A stretch of 64,000 bases of DNA from Topomyia yanbarensis (GCF_030247195.1 NC_080671.1:413674044-413738043); one strand, 5' to 3'; positions 33,039 to 44,136 are shown, counted from the first letter of the stretch. Made by a program: numbers and translations. The notes: a model not told the origin generated them from the sequence alone.

Positions 33039-33919
33039 CCCAAGTAACCAATAAGCATTATAACGTAGCCTAATATCTGCTTTAGATCCACATATAAAGC
33101 TGTCTTTAAAAGCCGTGAAGCCCTAAATACTTATTTAATGCTGATATTATGCCAGAAAAGGCGAAATATAGTGCTGTTACTGTGCGGAAATTGACAGCTC
33201 GTTTCTGCAGTACTAATGCTATTATATAGCAAAAGCGTACAAATGTCAAATTTGAAAGCCTTATATTGGCACTACTAATGCTATTAAAAAGCTTCAGTTG
33301 GTTGTCATTGTCCGCCATGGTTTTAAAACCATTTCTTATGTTTCGGTATGATGAGCAAAAAGGGAAAATTTTAAAATAAAATATTCTGTTTAAAACCGTA
33401 ATTCACTCTGTTCTAATGCATTGTAATGAATATCCTTAATGAGTTTTCGTTCTCACATGATATGAATGTTTACGAAAATTACCTTTAGTAAGTCTCGAAC
33501 TGAGGTACCTTGCCTCGTCCTTCACGTAAGTGCGCTGCGTTTGCTTCCTGGACCATATTGCATATGTTATATTGAAATGAAATATGCCGAATACAATCTT
33601 CAAGAAGAGTTGCATAACAAATAAACCCACAGCATTATAATAGCATTATATCAGCTTTTTATATGCTCTATAATGGCATTAAATGCACTTGTAAAGCTTA
33701 CATGCTTTAAAGATCCTTGAAGCATGTACGCGTTATATCAGCTTTATATACGCATATAGAGCAAGCTATAATGCTATATGTCGGCTGTGCAGTTATGCAT
33801 TATTGATGCTAATAAAGAGCTTTATTACGTTGTTAATGCTGTAATGGAGTTTCAATGCAACATTAGTGCAAATGTATAGCCAATATAGTGCAATGGCTTA
33901 ATGCTTATGGTTACTTGGG
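33039..33919. mobile_element. 881-bp TA-flanked inverted-repeat element
   Basis: Left end CCCAAGTAACCAATAAGCAT and right end ATGCTTATGGTTACTTGGG are inverted, with one extra A on the left. TA lies at 33037-33038 and 33920-33921. The interior is unusually rich in GCATTA / TAATGC and TATAAAGC / GCTTTATA motifs in both orientations. No transposase; 33436-33630 is an unremarkable open frame. Confidence 0.8.
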
Positions 33920-34206
33920 TAATGATTTTGAATTATTCTGAAATTCTCAAAGTATATTCAAAATTACTTTCTCCGGTGACGCATGTAGGATTTTATATTT
34001 ATATTTTTAAATGATCAACTTTGTGTCACAATTTTTAAATATCGAAAAAAGATTACTACGTAGGTCACTTGCAATCGTTCTAAGGAATCGATGTCTCTAG
34101 GTCAAAAAATACGGGAGCTAAATAAGGTTAAATCCCTAATGAACAATAAAATTCCCAGCCGCGTACCCTTTCCAAAATAACTCACAGGCGGAAAAATGCT
34201 CTATGC

Positions 34207-34436
34207 CAGTGATTCTCAACCGCGGACCCCTAGGGGGGCATGAAGTCATTGCTGAGGGTTCGTCAAAACAAAACATATGTTCCGAGTGGGTATTGAAATT
34301 TCAAGTCTTGTTCCCTAACAAACTGAAAACAACATATTGATAGCATACAAAATCGATGTTTATCCGTGGGGGTCCGCAGCAACCCAGGGTGATTTCTAAG
34401 GGGTCCGAGGTACACAAAAAGTTAGAGAACTCGGCG
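34207..34436. mobile_element. hAT-like MITE, degraded
   Basis: Left end CAGTGATTCTCAACCGCGG with 'acccctaggggggc'. Right end 'gtggggtccg...aaaaagttagagaactcgg' is a decayed inverted copy. The 'CAGTGxTTCTCAACC' terminus is a well-known hAT-type end. No 8-bp duplication could be confirmed. Confidence 0.5.
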
Positions 34437-34569
34437 AAAATTTTTGGTGAAACCAGTCTTTGTACGTGAAGCGCACAACCGCGGTTTTTTTTGAAGCGGC
34501 TCAATGCGTTAGCACAACTGAGCCGTGGGTCTTTTATTTTTGTTTACAATAAGTAAAAATAAAAAGCAA

Positions 34570-35559
34570 TTAAGAATGTCTTTCGGCCAGATCTTGTTGA
34601 CGCAGCTTGCTGCTGCGTGTTGAGATCCTTTTCCTTGGCGGTGAAGCCTCTTGGGGGTCATTTAGTCTGCCTTCTCTCACGTTATCGTTCCCGTCCATGT
34701 CATCATCGGTACTGCTGTCTTGCTGTTCATGATCAGAGGTCCTAATTTTTTCTTGTTCTTACGGGTCGCTGTTGTAAATCCGTCTTCATCGGTATTTTCT
34801 TCTTTATGCTATTTGTTGGTTTGGGAGCGGTTGTCGTGGTCGTTGTACCTGCATTATTGGTTACTTGGATCGTTGTTTTTGGTTTATCTGAAGGTGTCGG
34901 TGGCTGCTTGTTAGAGTTGGCTGTAGTAGACGACTTTTGACTAGTTTCTTCGGCGCATGTTTTTCCATAGTGGGTGTATGGTTACAGAATTGACATGTTG
35001 GTGTCTGCCCGCGATATGTGATTAACGTTGTTTGCTTATAGGTCACTCCATCCTTCGGAGGTTTGCATTCGATAGTCATGTAAGAAGGTATTGGTTTAGT
35101 CACGCGCATCCTCACAATACGAATGCGGTTGGGAATGCCGGTGAAAAAAATTCTCCAGGTGTCATTTGTAATAGATTCTACTTTTCCATATTTCGACATA
35201 ATTTGTTTGATGTAATCTTTCTTAGTGCGCGGGGCCAGATCATGGATACGTACGTCCACCATGTCGTTTTCCATATGCACCGGGATTTTGATTCTGGTGT
35301 TATTAAACTCGAGCTCGTGTTGCATGTTGTTCTTTTCAATGAAGTTTTCTGCTTGTGCTCAACTTCTAAACGTGATCAAAACACAGTTTTTAACGTGATG
35401 TAGCTGAATGTACGTAACTTCAACGATATTAAGCTCCATTTTAACTTTAACTAATTGCTCCACTTCCTGAACTGTGGATCTAACACGAGTTTTATTAAAG
35501 TTGATCGAAATCGTGTTATCCCGTAGCACGGGCATTTTTGTTTCATTTGGCAAACTCAT
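34570..35559 (-). pseudogene. Gag-like (ORF1) protein with zinc knuckle, copy A
   Basis: About 330 codons. It begins MSLPNETKMPVLRDN (start at 35559; the upstream in-frame ATG at 35589 is not shared by copy C). The N-terminal region reads VQEVEQLVKVKME. The middle reads KNCVLITFRS, then AENFIEKNN and NTRIKIPV. Next come a segment with DLAPRT and IMSKYGKV, and then TKPIPSYMT. A CCHC-type knuckle begins CQFC in TPTCQFCNH. A Gly-poor, Thr/Lys-rich tail ends near RISTRSSKLRQQDLAERHS. One TGA replaces the Leu codon after FRS (near 35357), and an indel breaks the frame after the knuckle. The layout is that of LINE ORF1 RNA-binding proteins. Family placement beyond that is not possible from sequence alone. 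Confidence 0.65.
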
Positions 35560-35610
35560 TTCACTCCGCAGCCGGGGGAAACAATACAATATTGTGTGTG
35601 CACTGATATG

Positions 35611-35866
35611 ATATGGTCGGTGTTAAGTCAGACCGGACTAAGTGACAAAATATTGATTTCGAGAAAAACGAGTTTAAAGTTTGAATCGCAGCATCCTTTA
35701 CATTATGATTGGAAATTAATTTTTGCCGTAATTCTTGTTTATTGTTACATATTTCAAATCTGGCAAGAGTCGAATGTAGCTGACGAAATTCTGTATCCAT
35801 TGCTATAATTATTTCATTTTTTTATGTTTTGCGACTTAGTCCGGTCTGACTTAACACCGACCATAT
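35611..35866. mobile_element. 256-bp MITE with 33-bp perfect inverted ends
   Basis: Left 35611-35643 begins atatggtcggtgttaagtca; right 35834-35866 is its exact complement over 33 bp. It splits the 5' UTR of copy A; copy C lacks it at that place. The target duplication is unclear (AT-rich junction). No ORF. Confidence 0.85.
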
Positions 35867-35985
35867 GGACTGCTTGTGCAAAAGGCACCGATCGGCTTGT
35901 AGGTAGAATTGACTGTTTCACTTGTGCTGGACGATTTTTAGCTTCTGCTCAGGGCGAGATGTGAAGACAAACTGATATAGTATTA

Positions 35986-36427
35986 TATGCATGGTTTGAA
36001 AATAGTTAAATACGTTCCTGGAATGTTCTCTATTTATACGGGATGGCTGCTATTCAGCGTGCTGAGTATAATTCGTGTGATCTTTGTTAATCCGATTACG
36101 GAACTTCATATCATTTGATAGGTTACTACCCTGCAGTAATGCAATTGCGAATCCGGATTTTTGGTTCTCCATTCATATTGTTCTTAATCCTGTGATGTAA
36201 AGAGCTATAGGCTATCTATCAGTAGAGTACATTATTCCTTTCGGAAGTGTGGAATGTAGACTGTAGTTTACTGTTTTATACTGTGTTGTCATTTTCTACT
36301 TTCCTACTTATTTCATTTATATCCGTTTTCCTTCCCACGAGGAAAGTGATGAGACGACAAGGCAAGGCAAAAAAGTCCAAATAACATGGGGAGTGTGCCA
36401 ATAGAACCCAAATATTCTAATTCCTGA
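35986..36427. other. No feature recognised
   Basis: AT-rich unique-looking DNA with no ORF over 60 codons. Confidence 0.3.
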
Positions 36428-37070
36428 CTTTTTTGGTGAAAACCAACGGATCGAAATGGTCAGTTACATGAAAGCAATTATGTGAAAATATTCCCCCCAA
36501 AGGCACGATACGATCCAGCAACCCTGGGGATTTCGACCCAATTCACACGCTATTCCTGGGCTGTGATGACGTTCCAGGAAGATCACATGATTATCGCATT
36601 GGAGACAGTGATCGCACCACTGCCTCTAGAGCGAGATCATACACAACCACCGCTGCCACTCTGGTTTTTATTATCGTCTGATGTCTGATTTTAGTTTATT
36701 ACCCATCGTATTTCACTGGGTGACAGGGCTAATGAAGACGGTCGATTTCTGGGCCCGTGCCCTGTGGGCAGAAGTATGACAAAAGTGAGCCCGCCGTTCG
36801 AATTAAACAAATAATTAATTTTTTTTTGTTTTTTGGTGTTAATAAAAAATTATTTAAGACTTTTTTGGTGAAATCCAGTGGTACGGTAACTGTCGCCAAT
36901 GCGAAAATCAAGTGTTCTTCCTGGGATGTTGTCATAGCCCAGGGATAGCACAAGGGTTTGTGCTTTAGACCGGGGTCTCAAGGGTTACAGGTTCGAATCC
37001 TGCCTCTGGGGGTTTCGTTTAACTCACCATTTCGATCTGTTTTCACTGTTGAATACCACCAAAAAAGCCA
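36428..37070. repeat. Head-to-head pair of tRNA-like SINE copies
   Basis: About 200 bp on the left (36428-36640) is an inverted, diverged copy of 36840-37070. Paired tracts include 'ggatcgaaatggtcagtt' / 'atttcgatctgtttt'-side sequence and 'ctgggctgtgatgacgttcc' / 'gggatgttgtcatagcccag'. The loop of about 200 bp is unrelated. The right copy carries a tRNA-like head (36938-37010). Confidence 0.65.
36938..37010 (+). other. tRNA-like sequence (SINE head)
   Basis: D-arm-like stem gcac/gtgc (around gcacaagggtttgtgc), box-A-like tagcacaaggg and a perfect T-arm cagg-ttcgaat-cctg with box B ggttcgaatcc (36990-37000). The end cctctggg roughly pairs with cccaggg at the start. The anticodon arm does not fold properly, and the sequence belongs to an inverted repeat. 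I call it tRNA-derived rather than a functional tRNA gene. Confidence 0.5.
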
Positions 37071-37431
37071 TAAATAAGGAATTGGCACTTACATCAAAGT
37101 CCAAAAAACTGAATTAATTTAATTATTAATTTACTTCATTCCTAAATCCTAATGAGTTTGAAAAAAAAAATGATTCGGTAATACCTGTGACATAACCGGA
37201 GTGTCATGACTTCAGACATGTGTTATCAAATTTAAATATATTCAACGAATTGTAAATCTTCAAATTATGCTTTACGATGGTGGTTCGGAAAAGAACCTTT
37301 GATGTTTGTGCTGTATTCAAAGATCGTTGGATACTGTGGATTTCTGTCAGCATATAATTTTACCAGTTATAATTTTGCCATGTCCTGTCTGCTTCCTTAT
37401 TTCATACAGATCTGCAGTTATAAAGCACACC
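37071..37431. other. No feature recognised
   Basis: AT-rich spacer up to the RTE target duplication. Confidence 0.3.
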
Positions 37432-37444
37432 ACTTGCGAACAGC
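37432..37444 (+). repeat. Left 13-bp RTE target duplication
   Basis: acttgcgaacagc, identical to 40817-40829. Confidence 0.92.
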
Positions 37445-40400
37445 GTTGCTTCCGGAGTTACAGGGGTCGACAATGACTGGGCAATGCGTAAGCCTCTTGT
37501 ACCTGAAGGCATAAAATGGACCCCACTTGCGGTCCTTAGCTTCCTGCCCAGTAACTCCTAGCCCTGGCCTCCTCGTGGCGTCGACTGGGATACGAGTAAC
37601 CTTAGTGAAGATCGGGTAACCAACCCCGGTGGGAACTTTGGTCGTATGCTGGCAGGGAAGGGGGTGTTACCCTTCTTCGGAAGGTGTAAACCTGTCCTGG
37701 TGTCCAGGTGGGACCTTAAGCAGTCCTGGCACGACGGCCCACCGGCGAGACAGGTGGTTGGCGTAGGCCCTATAAGCCGCCCCTTAAAAAACCCACATAA
37801 CGAACAATACAGAAGAGAATACGACCGAGAACAATCTGCAGCGACCCAGGCGACGAATAAAGGATCACGATTGGAAACTCGGAACATGGAACTGCAGATC
37901 GCTCGGCTTCGCTGGATGTGACAGGATAATCTACGACGAGCTACAGCCCCGCAACTTCGATATCGTGGCGCTGCAGGAACTTTGCTGTACGGGACAGAAG
38001 GTGTGGAAAAGCGGGCATCGAGCGGCTACCTTCTACCAGAGCTGTGGTACAACCAACGAGCTGGGAACCGGCTTCATAGTGCTGGGCAAGATGCGCCAAC
38101 GTGTGATCGGGTGGCAGCCGATCAACGCAAGAATGTGCAAGTTGAGGATCAAAGGCGGTTTCTTCAACTACAGCATCATCAACGTGCACTGCCCACACGA
38201 AGGGAGACCCGACGACGAGAAAGAAGCGTTCTACATGCAGCTGGAGCAGACATACGACGGTTGCCCTCTGCGAGACGTGAAAATTGTCATCGGTGACATG
38301 AACGCACAGGTAGGAAGGGAGGCAATGTACAGACCGGTGATCGGGCCTAACAGCCTGCATCCCGTATCAAATGACAACGGCCAACGATGTGTGAACTTCG
38401 CAGCCTCCCGTGGAATGGTAATCCGAAGCACCTTCTTCCCTCGCAAAGATATCCACAAAGTCACCTGGAGATCACCGGACCAAGTAACAAAAAATCAAAT
38501 CGACCACGTTCTAATCGACGGTAGATTCTTCTCGGACATCACAAACGTCCGCACTTATCGCAGTGCGAATATAGATTCGAACCACCACCTGGTTGCAGTA
38601 TGCTTACGCTCAAAACTTTCGACATTGCATAGCTCTCGTCGAAGCCGAACGCCGCGGCTAAACATCGAGCGGCTACAAGATGGCAGAGTGGCTCAAGAAT
38701 ACGCGCAGCAGCTGGAAGTGGCACTACTAACGGAAGAGCAGCTAGGCGCAGTTGCCCTTGAAGATGGCTGGAGAGATATCCGATCCGCCATAGGTAGCAC
38801 CGCAGCCACTGCACTAGGTACGGTGGGCCCGGACCGAAGAAGCGACTGGTACGACGGCGAATGCGAGCAGTTAGTCGAAGAGAAGAATGCAGCATGGGCG
38901 AGAATGCTGCAACACCGCACGAGGGCGAACGAGGCGCGATATAAACAGGCACGGAACAGGCAGAACTCGGTTTTCCGGACCAAAAAGCGCCAGCAGGAAG
39001 ACCGAGATCGCGAAGCGATGGAGCAGCTATACCGCGCTAAAGACACACGGAAATTCTACGAGAAGTTGAACCGCTCGCGCAGGGGCCACGTACCACAGGC
39101 CGACATGTGCAGAGATACAAACGGGAATCTTCTCACGGACCAGTGTGAGGTGATCCAGAGGTGGCGGCAGCACTACGAAGAACACCTGAACGGCGATGCA
39201 GCAGACGACGAGGATGGCACGGTAACGCACCTGGGAGCACGCGCGGAAGACATTACACTACCGGCTCCGGATCTCCAAGAAATCCAGGAGGAGATTAGCC
39301 GGCTCAAAAATAATAAAGCCGCTGGGGTTGACCAAATACCAAGCGAGCTACTAAAACACGGTGGCGAGCCACTGGCTAAAGCGCTGCACTGGGTGATTAC
39401 CAAGATTTGGGAGGAGGAGATTTTACCGGAGGAGTGGATGGAAGGTGTCGTGTGTCCTATCTACAAAAAGGGCGACAAGCTGGATTGCTGTAATTACCGA
39501 GCAATCACCCTGCTGAACGCCGCCTACAAGGTACTCTCCCAAATACTATGCCGTCGACTATCACCAATTGCAAGAGAGTTCGTGGGGCAGTACCAGGCGG
39601 GTTTCATGAGCGAACGATCTACCACGGACCAGGTGTTCGCTCTTCGTCAAGTACTGCAGAAATGCCGCGAGTACAATGTGCCCACACATCATTTGTTCAT
39701 CGACTTCAAAGCCGCATACGACACTATCGATCGAGATCAGCTATGGCAGATTATGCACGAGTACGGATTCCTGGACAAACTGACGCGATTAGTGAAGGCG
39801 ACGATGGATCGGGTGATGTGCGTAGTACGTGTCTCAGGGACGCTCTCGAGTCCCTTCGAATCACGCAGAGGGTTACGGTAAGGTGATGGTCTCTCGTGTC
39901 TGTTATTCAACATCGCGCTGGAAGGTGTAATAAGAAGAGCAGGGACCGACACGAGTGGTACGATTTTCACAAAGTCCAGCTACTTGGCTTCGCCGATGAC
40001 GTTGATATTATTGCACGAAACTTTGAGAAGATGGAGGAAGCCTACATAAGACTGAAAAGAGAAGCCAAGCGCGTCGGACTTGCCATCAACACGTCGAAGA
40101 CAAAGTACATGATAGGAAGAGGTTCATGAGAAGAGAATGAGCACCGCCCGCTTCGAGTTTGCATCGGTGGCGACGAAATCGAGGTGGTTGAAGAGTTCGT
40201 GTACTTGGGCTCACTGGTGACCGCCGACAATGATACCAGCAGAGAGATTCGTAGACACATCGTGGCAGGAAATCGTGCTTACTTTGGCCTCCGCAAGACA
40301 CTTCGGTCGAACAGAGTTCGCCGTCGTACGAAGTTGACCATCTACAAGACGCTGATTAGACCGGTAGTTCTCTACGGGCACGAGACCTGGACCATGCTCG

Positions 40401-40816
40401 TGGAGGACCAACGCGCACTTGGTGTCTTCGAACGGAAAGTGCTGCGTACCATCTACGGTGGAGTGCAGATGGAAGACGGCACATGGAGACGGCGAATGAA
40501 CCATGAGTTGCATCAGCTGTTGGGGGAGCCGCCCATCTGTCATACCGCGAAAATCGGACGACTACGGTGGGCCGGGCACGTAGCCAGAATGTCGGACAAT
40601 AGCCCGGTGAAAACGGTTCTCAATTGCAATCCGACCGGTACAAGAAGACGTGGCGCGCAGCGAGCACGATGGATCGACCAGGTGGAAGACGATTTGCGGA
40701 CCCTTCACAGACTGCGTGGCTGGCGACGCGCGGCCATGGACCGATTGGAATGGCGGAATCTTTTGTATACGGCACAGGCCACTTCGACCTTAATCTGTTA
40801 ATAATAATAAAAAAAA
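37445..40816 (+). mobile_element. RTE-clade non-LTR retrotransposon, near full length (JAM1-like)
   Basis: A 3372-bp insertion bounded by exact 13-bp duplications, with a 5' UTR of about 400 bp, one endonuclease-RT coding region, and a 3' tail of TAA/A repeats (taataataataaaaaaaa). Short 3' simple repeats and a small size near 3.3 kb are typical of RTE elements. Similarity to the mosquito JAM1 type is from general knowledge of the clade, not a search. Confidence 0.88.
37853..40801 (+). pseudogene. RTE endonuclease-reverse transcriptase, three or more lesions
   Basis: The endonuclease starts at KLGTWNCRS (37875) and includes IVALQEL (the catalytic Glu), IGDMNAQVG (38289-38315), HKVTWRSPD, and NQIDHVLID. 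The closing motif reads DSNHHLV (38574-38594), where a SDH triad would be expected, so a catalytic Asp appears replaced by Asn (38580-38582). RT shows NNKAAGVDQIPSELLK, YRAITLLNAAYK, YQAGF, motif A FIDFKAAYD (Asp at 39702), RRGLRxGDGLSCLLF (motif B) and LGFADDVDI (39983-40009). The C-terminus reads YGHETW, GHVARM, and RARWIDQVEDDL. Defects: TAA at 39879-39881 in place of the usual Gln codon of motif B, a frameshift near 39975, and another near 40125. No ATG is obvious at the natural start; the first in-frame ATG is 37965, inside the endonuclease. Stop at 40799-40801. Confidence 0.88.
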
Positions 40817-40829
40817 ACTTGCGAACAGC
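40817..40829 (+). repeat. Right 13-bp RTE target duplication
   Basis: acttgcgaacagc, directly after the A-rich tail. Confidence 0.92.
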
Positions 40830-40930
40830 ACACAAACAAAGAATACTGCATGCGCCGCGCCACTCTAACGTGTATGTATAATATATAGACGCACTAAAGT
40901 TTTTTCGTCTCCAGCTGCGAGTGAAATAAA

Positions 40931-41205
40931 TGAATCACAAAACCAGTTTCGCCCATTACGAGAGAACACAATCGCGATTGACTTTTCGCCCGTCACAGAC
41001 CTGCAGTACGTGAGGTGGAACAGTCGATCAAGGTGAAAATGGAACTTGTTCTTAAAGAAACTTCACACACAGCTACATCATACGAGACATATAGTACTAA
41101 TAATGTCCAACTGCTTCGCCCAGGTAGTAAGCTTCGTAGAGAAGAACAACTTGTACATTCCTTCCTTCCAACACGACCTAGAATATGAAAATTTCAAAAC
41201 CTAGA
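40931..41205 (+). pseudogene. Gag-only retroelement ORF fragment, copy D
   Basis: From ATG 40931 the sequence diverges but keeps the pattern of copy A's N-terminal half: a 'gtgaaaatggaact' tract matching VKME codons, QLHH (about 41077), FVEKNN (about 41137) and an ending DLEYENFK near 41190. Stops and frameshifts are frequent. It abuts the 5' UTR of copy E. Confidence 0.5.
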
Positions 41206-41214
41206 TCCCTTATT

Positions 41215-42190
41215 CCGGTTTCTCATCTTGCTCAGTTCAGAAGCTAGAAATCGTTCCGCTGCTTAGCAGAGTAAGTAATCAAATTTACTCGCGCCGCTTG
41301 GTCTATTAGCAGCAAAATAGTACGCGAAGCGTGAACAAACAATGAGTCACGATGCAAAGTAAGTTTATATCCCGTTGCGGGCAAACTATGTTGCTGTTGA
41401 CTATTAGAAATTTCGGGTAAGACCATCGATTCGCGACGTTGAAGGTGAAGCTCAACGTAGCAGAAGTAAATGCGGTGCAATTCTACCATTTACGTCATGC
41501 AGTACTGATTATGTTCAAAAGCATTAGTCAAGCAGAAATATTTGCTTCGCAGAACAACTTGTAACACGTCGTCGAATGTAATGACATTTTATACACTATC
41601 CCAACGCATATAGATGTTGACAGTATTGAAGTAAACTTACCTGTCACCACGTACTAGTTTTGCCGCTACGGAGAGGTGAATAGTGTTAAATAAGATACTT
41701 GGAGGAACTTCTTTCCAGGACCTCGGAACAGCGTTCGTGTGGTGAAAATCGGGCTCGATACCACTAAACCATTTGCCATTACCAACATCGAAATAACAAC
41801 GATTACACCACATGTCTCCAAACCAACAACAAATAAAGAATCAAATATCGATAAAGAAGAATTTACAACAGTAAGTTAAAAAAACAAGACCATCCAACCT
41901 GAGCATCATGAATGCAGTACCGATGACGACATAAACGTAAACAAAAACGCAAGAGAAGACAGACCGAATGACCTCCAAGGTGCGACAAACAACACACCTT
42001 GGTGTTTCACTACCAAGAAAGAGGATCTCAACACTCAAATGTAAAATACTCTTATATGGAAACGTTGCACGTAGTCTCGACAAAAAATCATACAATTCGA
42101 CAACATAATTGGTATAATGCAGTAAAAAGTAATATTTCGTAATGTAATATACGACGGAACGGGTTAAAAACTGGTAGAATGGTCCATTGG
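41215..42190 (+). pseudogene. Gag-only retroelement, copy E (plus strand)
   Basis: The 5' UTR tract 'cagaagctagaaatcg' (41240s) matches copy A ('cagaagctaaaaatcg'). ATGAGTCACG at 41342 matches the ORF start. Protein pieces VKLNVAEVN, HLRHAVLIMFKSISQAEIF, DTWRNFFPGPRN and ITNIEI line up with copy A. The ORF end 'agaccgaatgacctccaag' and 'gatctcaacac' match copy C. A long 3' part is kept with no trace of endonuclease or RT. Diverged and riddled with stops. Confidence 0.55.
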
Positions 42191-42249
42191 TAGGTATTGG
42201 GACTGTGGCGGAGATCACGATACTGTTGGGAATCTGTGTGACATCATCA

Positions 42250-42430
42250 CAGTTTCTCGATGGCGGAGTGGTTTACGCACCCAACTAAGGACTGGGAGAT
42301 CTCAGGTTCGATTCCTGCTTGAGGACATATCTTTTGTCCAATAAAAGGTGATTTGTCACCGTTTCGGTTCATTTTTCTGTCTATTTTCAATTGGACACGT
42401 TCCTAAAAAAACCTTAAAAAACAAAAAAAC
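42250..42430 (+). mobile_element. tRNA-derived SINE (Leu/Ser-like head)
   Basis: Box-A-like tggcggagtgg (42261-42271) and box-B ggttcgattcc (42305-42315) at tRNA-like spacing. The body contains 'ttttcaattgga' and an A-rich end (about 42404-42436). It resembles a class II tRNA head but lacks a convincing acceptor stem. Confidence 0.5.
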
Positions 42431-42544
42431 AAAACTTACGTCAACACAAGAATTCTATATAAATTGGCTAGAGAACAGGTCACCTCCTTAAAATTATAAC
42501 AAAGATCGTAGAATGAGCCAAGTTGATTATCATCTAGAAACTAG

Positions 42545-42660
42545 GAGGCTAGAATACTGTAGTTAGTAGATCAATTGCCTACTGCACAGCTCACCTGGGT
42601 TCGATTACAAACACAGCGCCTAGGGTTAGAGATTTTCAAACACGAACAATGAGATGAACG
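42545..42660 (+). mobile_element. tRNA-derived SINE (copy 3)
   Basis: Plus-strand copy of the family at 16566 and 30245. Box-A-like tagttagtagatc (42560-42572), 'cagctcacctgggttcgatt' with box-B-like ggttcgattac (42598-42608), then 'tagggttagagattttc'. Confidence 0.6.
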
Positions 42661-42897
42661 ACTCAAAAGTTAAACTTCTGTAATAGAAATTAAAAAAACC
42701 TGAAGATAACTTCAAGCTGTGAGAATTGAAGTGTCCTCGAGGAGTTCCGCAACAACACAAAGTAGCTCAAATCCGATTAAGTGGACTTAGGCTACTTTGT
42801 GTTATTGCAGAACTGCTTAGGGTTTGTATTAGCGCTTTTTTGAGCTGTTATATTTGACGGCTCTCCAGAGAAATGTTTTTCGCCTTTTCAAGCAATT
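42661..42897. other. Short spacer with local inverted repeat
   Basis: 'gcaacaacacaaagtagc' (42749-42766) pairs imperfectly with 'gctactttgtgttattgc' (42791-42808). This may be a small hairpin. No gene. Confidence 0.35.
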
Positions 42898-43437
42898 TTA
42901 TCTACATATAGTTTTTGGGTGCAGTAACAGATGTCCCGACAATGGAATGTCAGGATCGCACTTTTCCTGAGTTAAGAGAGCATAATGTTTTATTGTAATG
43001 AATGGTGTAGCTCTATTTAGTTTTTCGGGAAAAAGCACTTTGGGTGTCTTTACAGGGAACACTTCAGATTCTCCGGGCACTGTCGGAACGCGGTACATGG
43101 CAATAGATTATGGGGACTCTCCCCACAATAGGCACGCTTTTCAGCATTCCTAATGCAGAAGCCATCCTGAAGACTCTCTGCACGCCGGGTCTTTGTCATG
43201 CAAAATCTTCGCTTACCAGAGCAATGGGTCCTTGAAACAACAAACCCCGTACTTCAGTAAATCAACGACTGACAAACTCGAATCGGTGATTACGCTGTCG
43301 ATCTCAACCCTGTGGGTGGGCATATGGACGCGGATGTTCTTTACAAAGTACTGGTCGCCAGTAAAGTCATTCGCTCGACTTAGATACAATATTACAATGC
43401 TCAGCTTATCCGGGCGAGTTTCCAAGATATATGTCAC
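42898..43437 (-). pseudogene. I-like ORF1 (Gag) fragment
   Basis: On the minus strand: TYILETRPDKLSIVI, LSRANDFTGD, then MPTHRVEIDSVI and DLLKYGVCCFKDP. A break follows, then MYRVPTVPGESEVFPVKTPK and LLTQEKCDPDIPLSGH. The first half resembles LINE ORF1 proteins and parallels 18075-18330. A frameshift between 43100 and 43210 splits it. Confidence 0.55.
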
Positions 43438-44136
43438 GGCTGAATATTTCTCTGTCAGTTCTTTTGAATATTTGGCGGAGAACGATCAGATGTGAACCGA
43501 CTGAATTCAATGTGTACTATTCTCAACAGGGAGAGAACACTTCAGCGATGAACCATTTTTTTCTAATGGTTTATTTTACACGGCACAATGCGTTATCACA
43601 ACTGAACCGTGGATTTGTTAAATTTTTGCAATAAGTGAAAATAAAAAAAAATAAAAATGCTTGTCTACCTGATCTTGTTAGCGAAGTTTACTTCTGCGTG
43701 TTGAGATTCGTTTCCTTGACGGTGAAGCATTAGTTGTCTTATCCATTGTAGCTTGGAGGTCTTTCAGTCTGCCTTCTCTCACATTATTATTCACGCGCAT
43801 GTCATCATCGGTTTTGTTTTCATGCTGTTCACGGTCAGAGGTTCTTATTTGTTTCTTATTTTTACGGGTGAATCAGCTGCATTTGCTTCTTTATTGGTGG
43901 TGCTAGTTGTTGTTTTGGGAGCGGTTATCGTGGTCGTTGTCCCTTCATTATTGTTTAATGGGGATGTCGTTTTTGGTTTATCTCTAAGTGTCTCTAAGCT
44001 TGTTAGAATTGGCTGTTTTTTCCGTAGTGGCTATCTAAATACAGAATTGGCATGTTGGGGTTTGCCCGGGATATGTAATCAGCGTTATTTGCTTATAAAT
44101 TACGCCATCTCTCGGTGATTTGCATTCGATAGTCAT

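Larger units (their letters stand above)
34489..35985 (-). mobile_element. Gag-only LINE-like retroelement, copy A
   Basis: Read on the minus strand: a 5' UTR (about 35985-35867 and 35610-35560, split by a MITE), one ORF (35559-34570), a short 3' UTR with AATAAA, and an A-rich end at 34489. Without the MITE it is about 1.24 kb. Copy C (43570-48490) has the same 5' and 3' borders, and copy E (41215-42190) shares the 5' UTR and the ORF end. That makes a simple deletion in one copy unlikely. No endonuclease or RT is encoded. It would need enzymes supplied in trans. The element class is inferred. Confidence 0.65.

Noticed and set aside
36938..37010. Functional tRNA gene
   Set aside because: The anticodon arm does not form a 7-nt loop, and the sequence is part of an inverted SINE-like pair.
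42256..42330. Functional tRNA-Leu/Ser gene
   Set aside because: Promoter boxes are present but the acceptor stem does not pair and a SINE-like body with an A-rich end follows.
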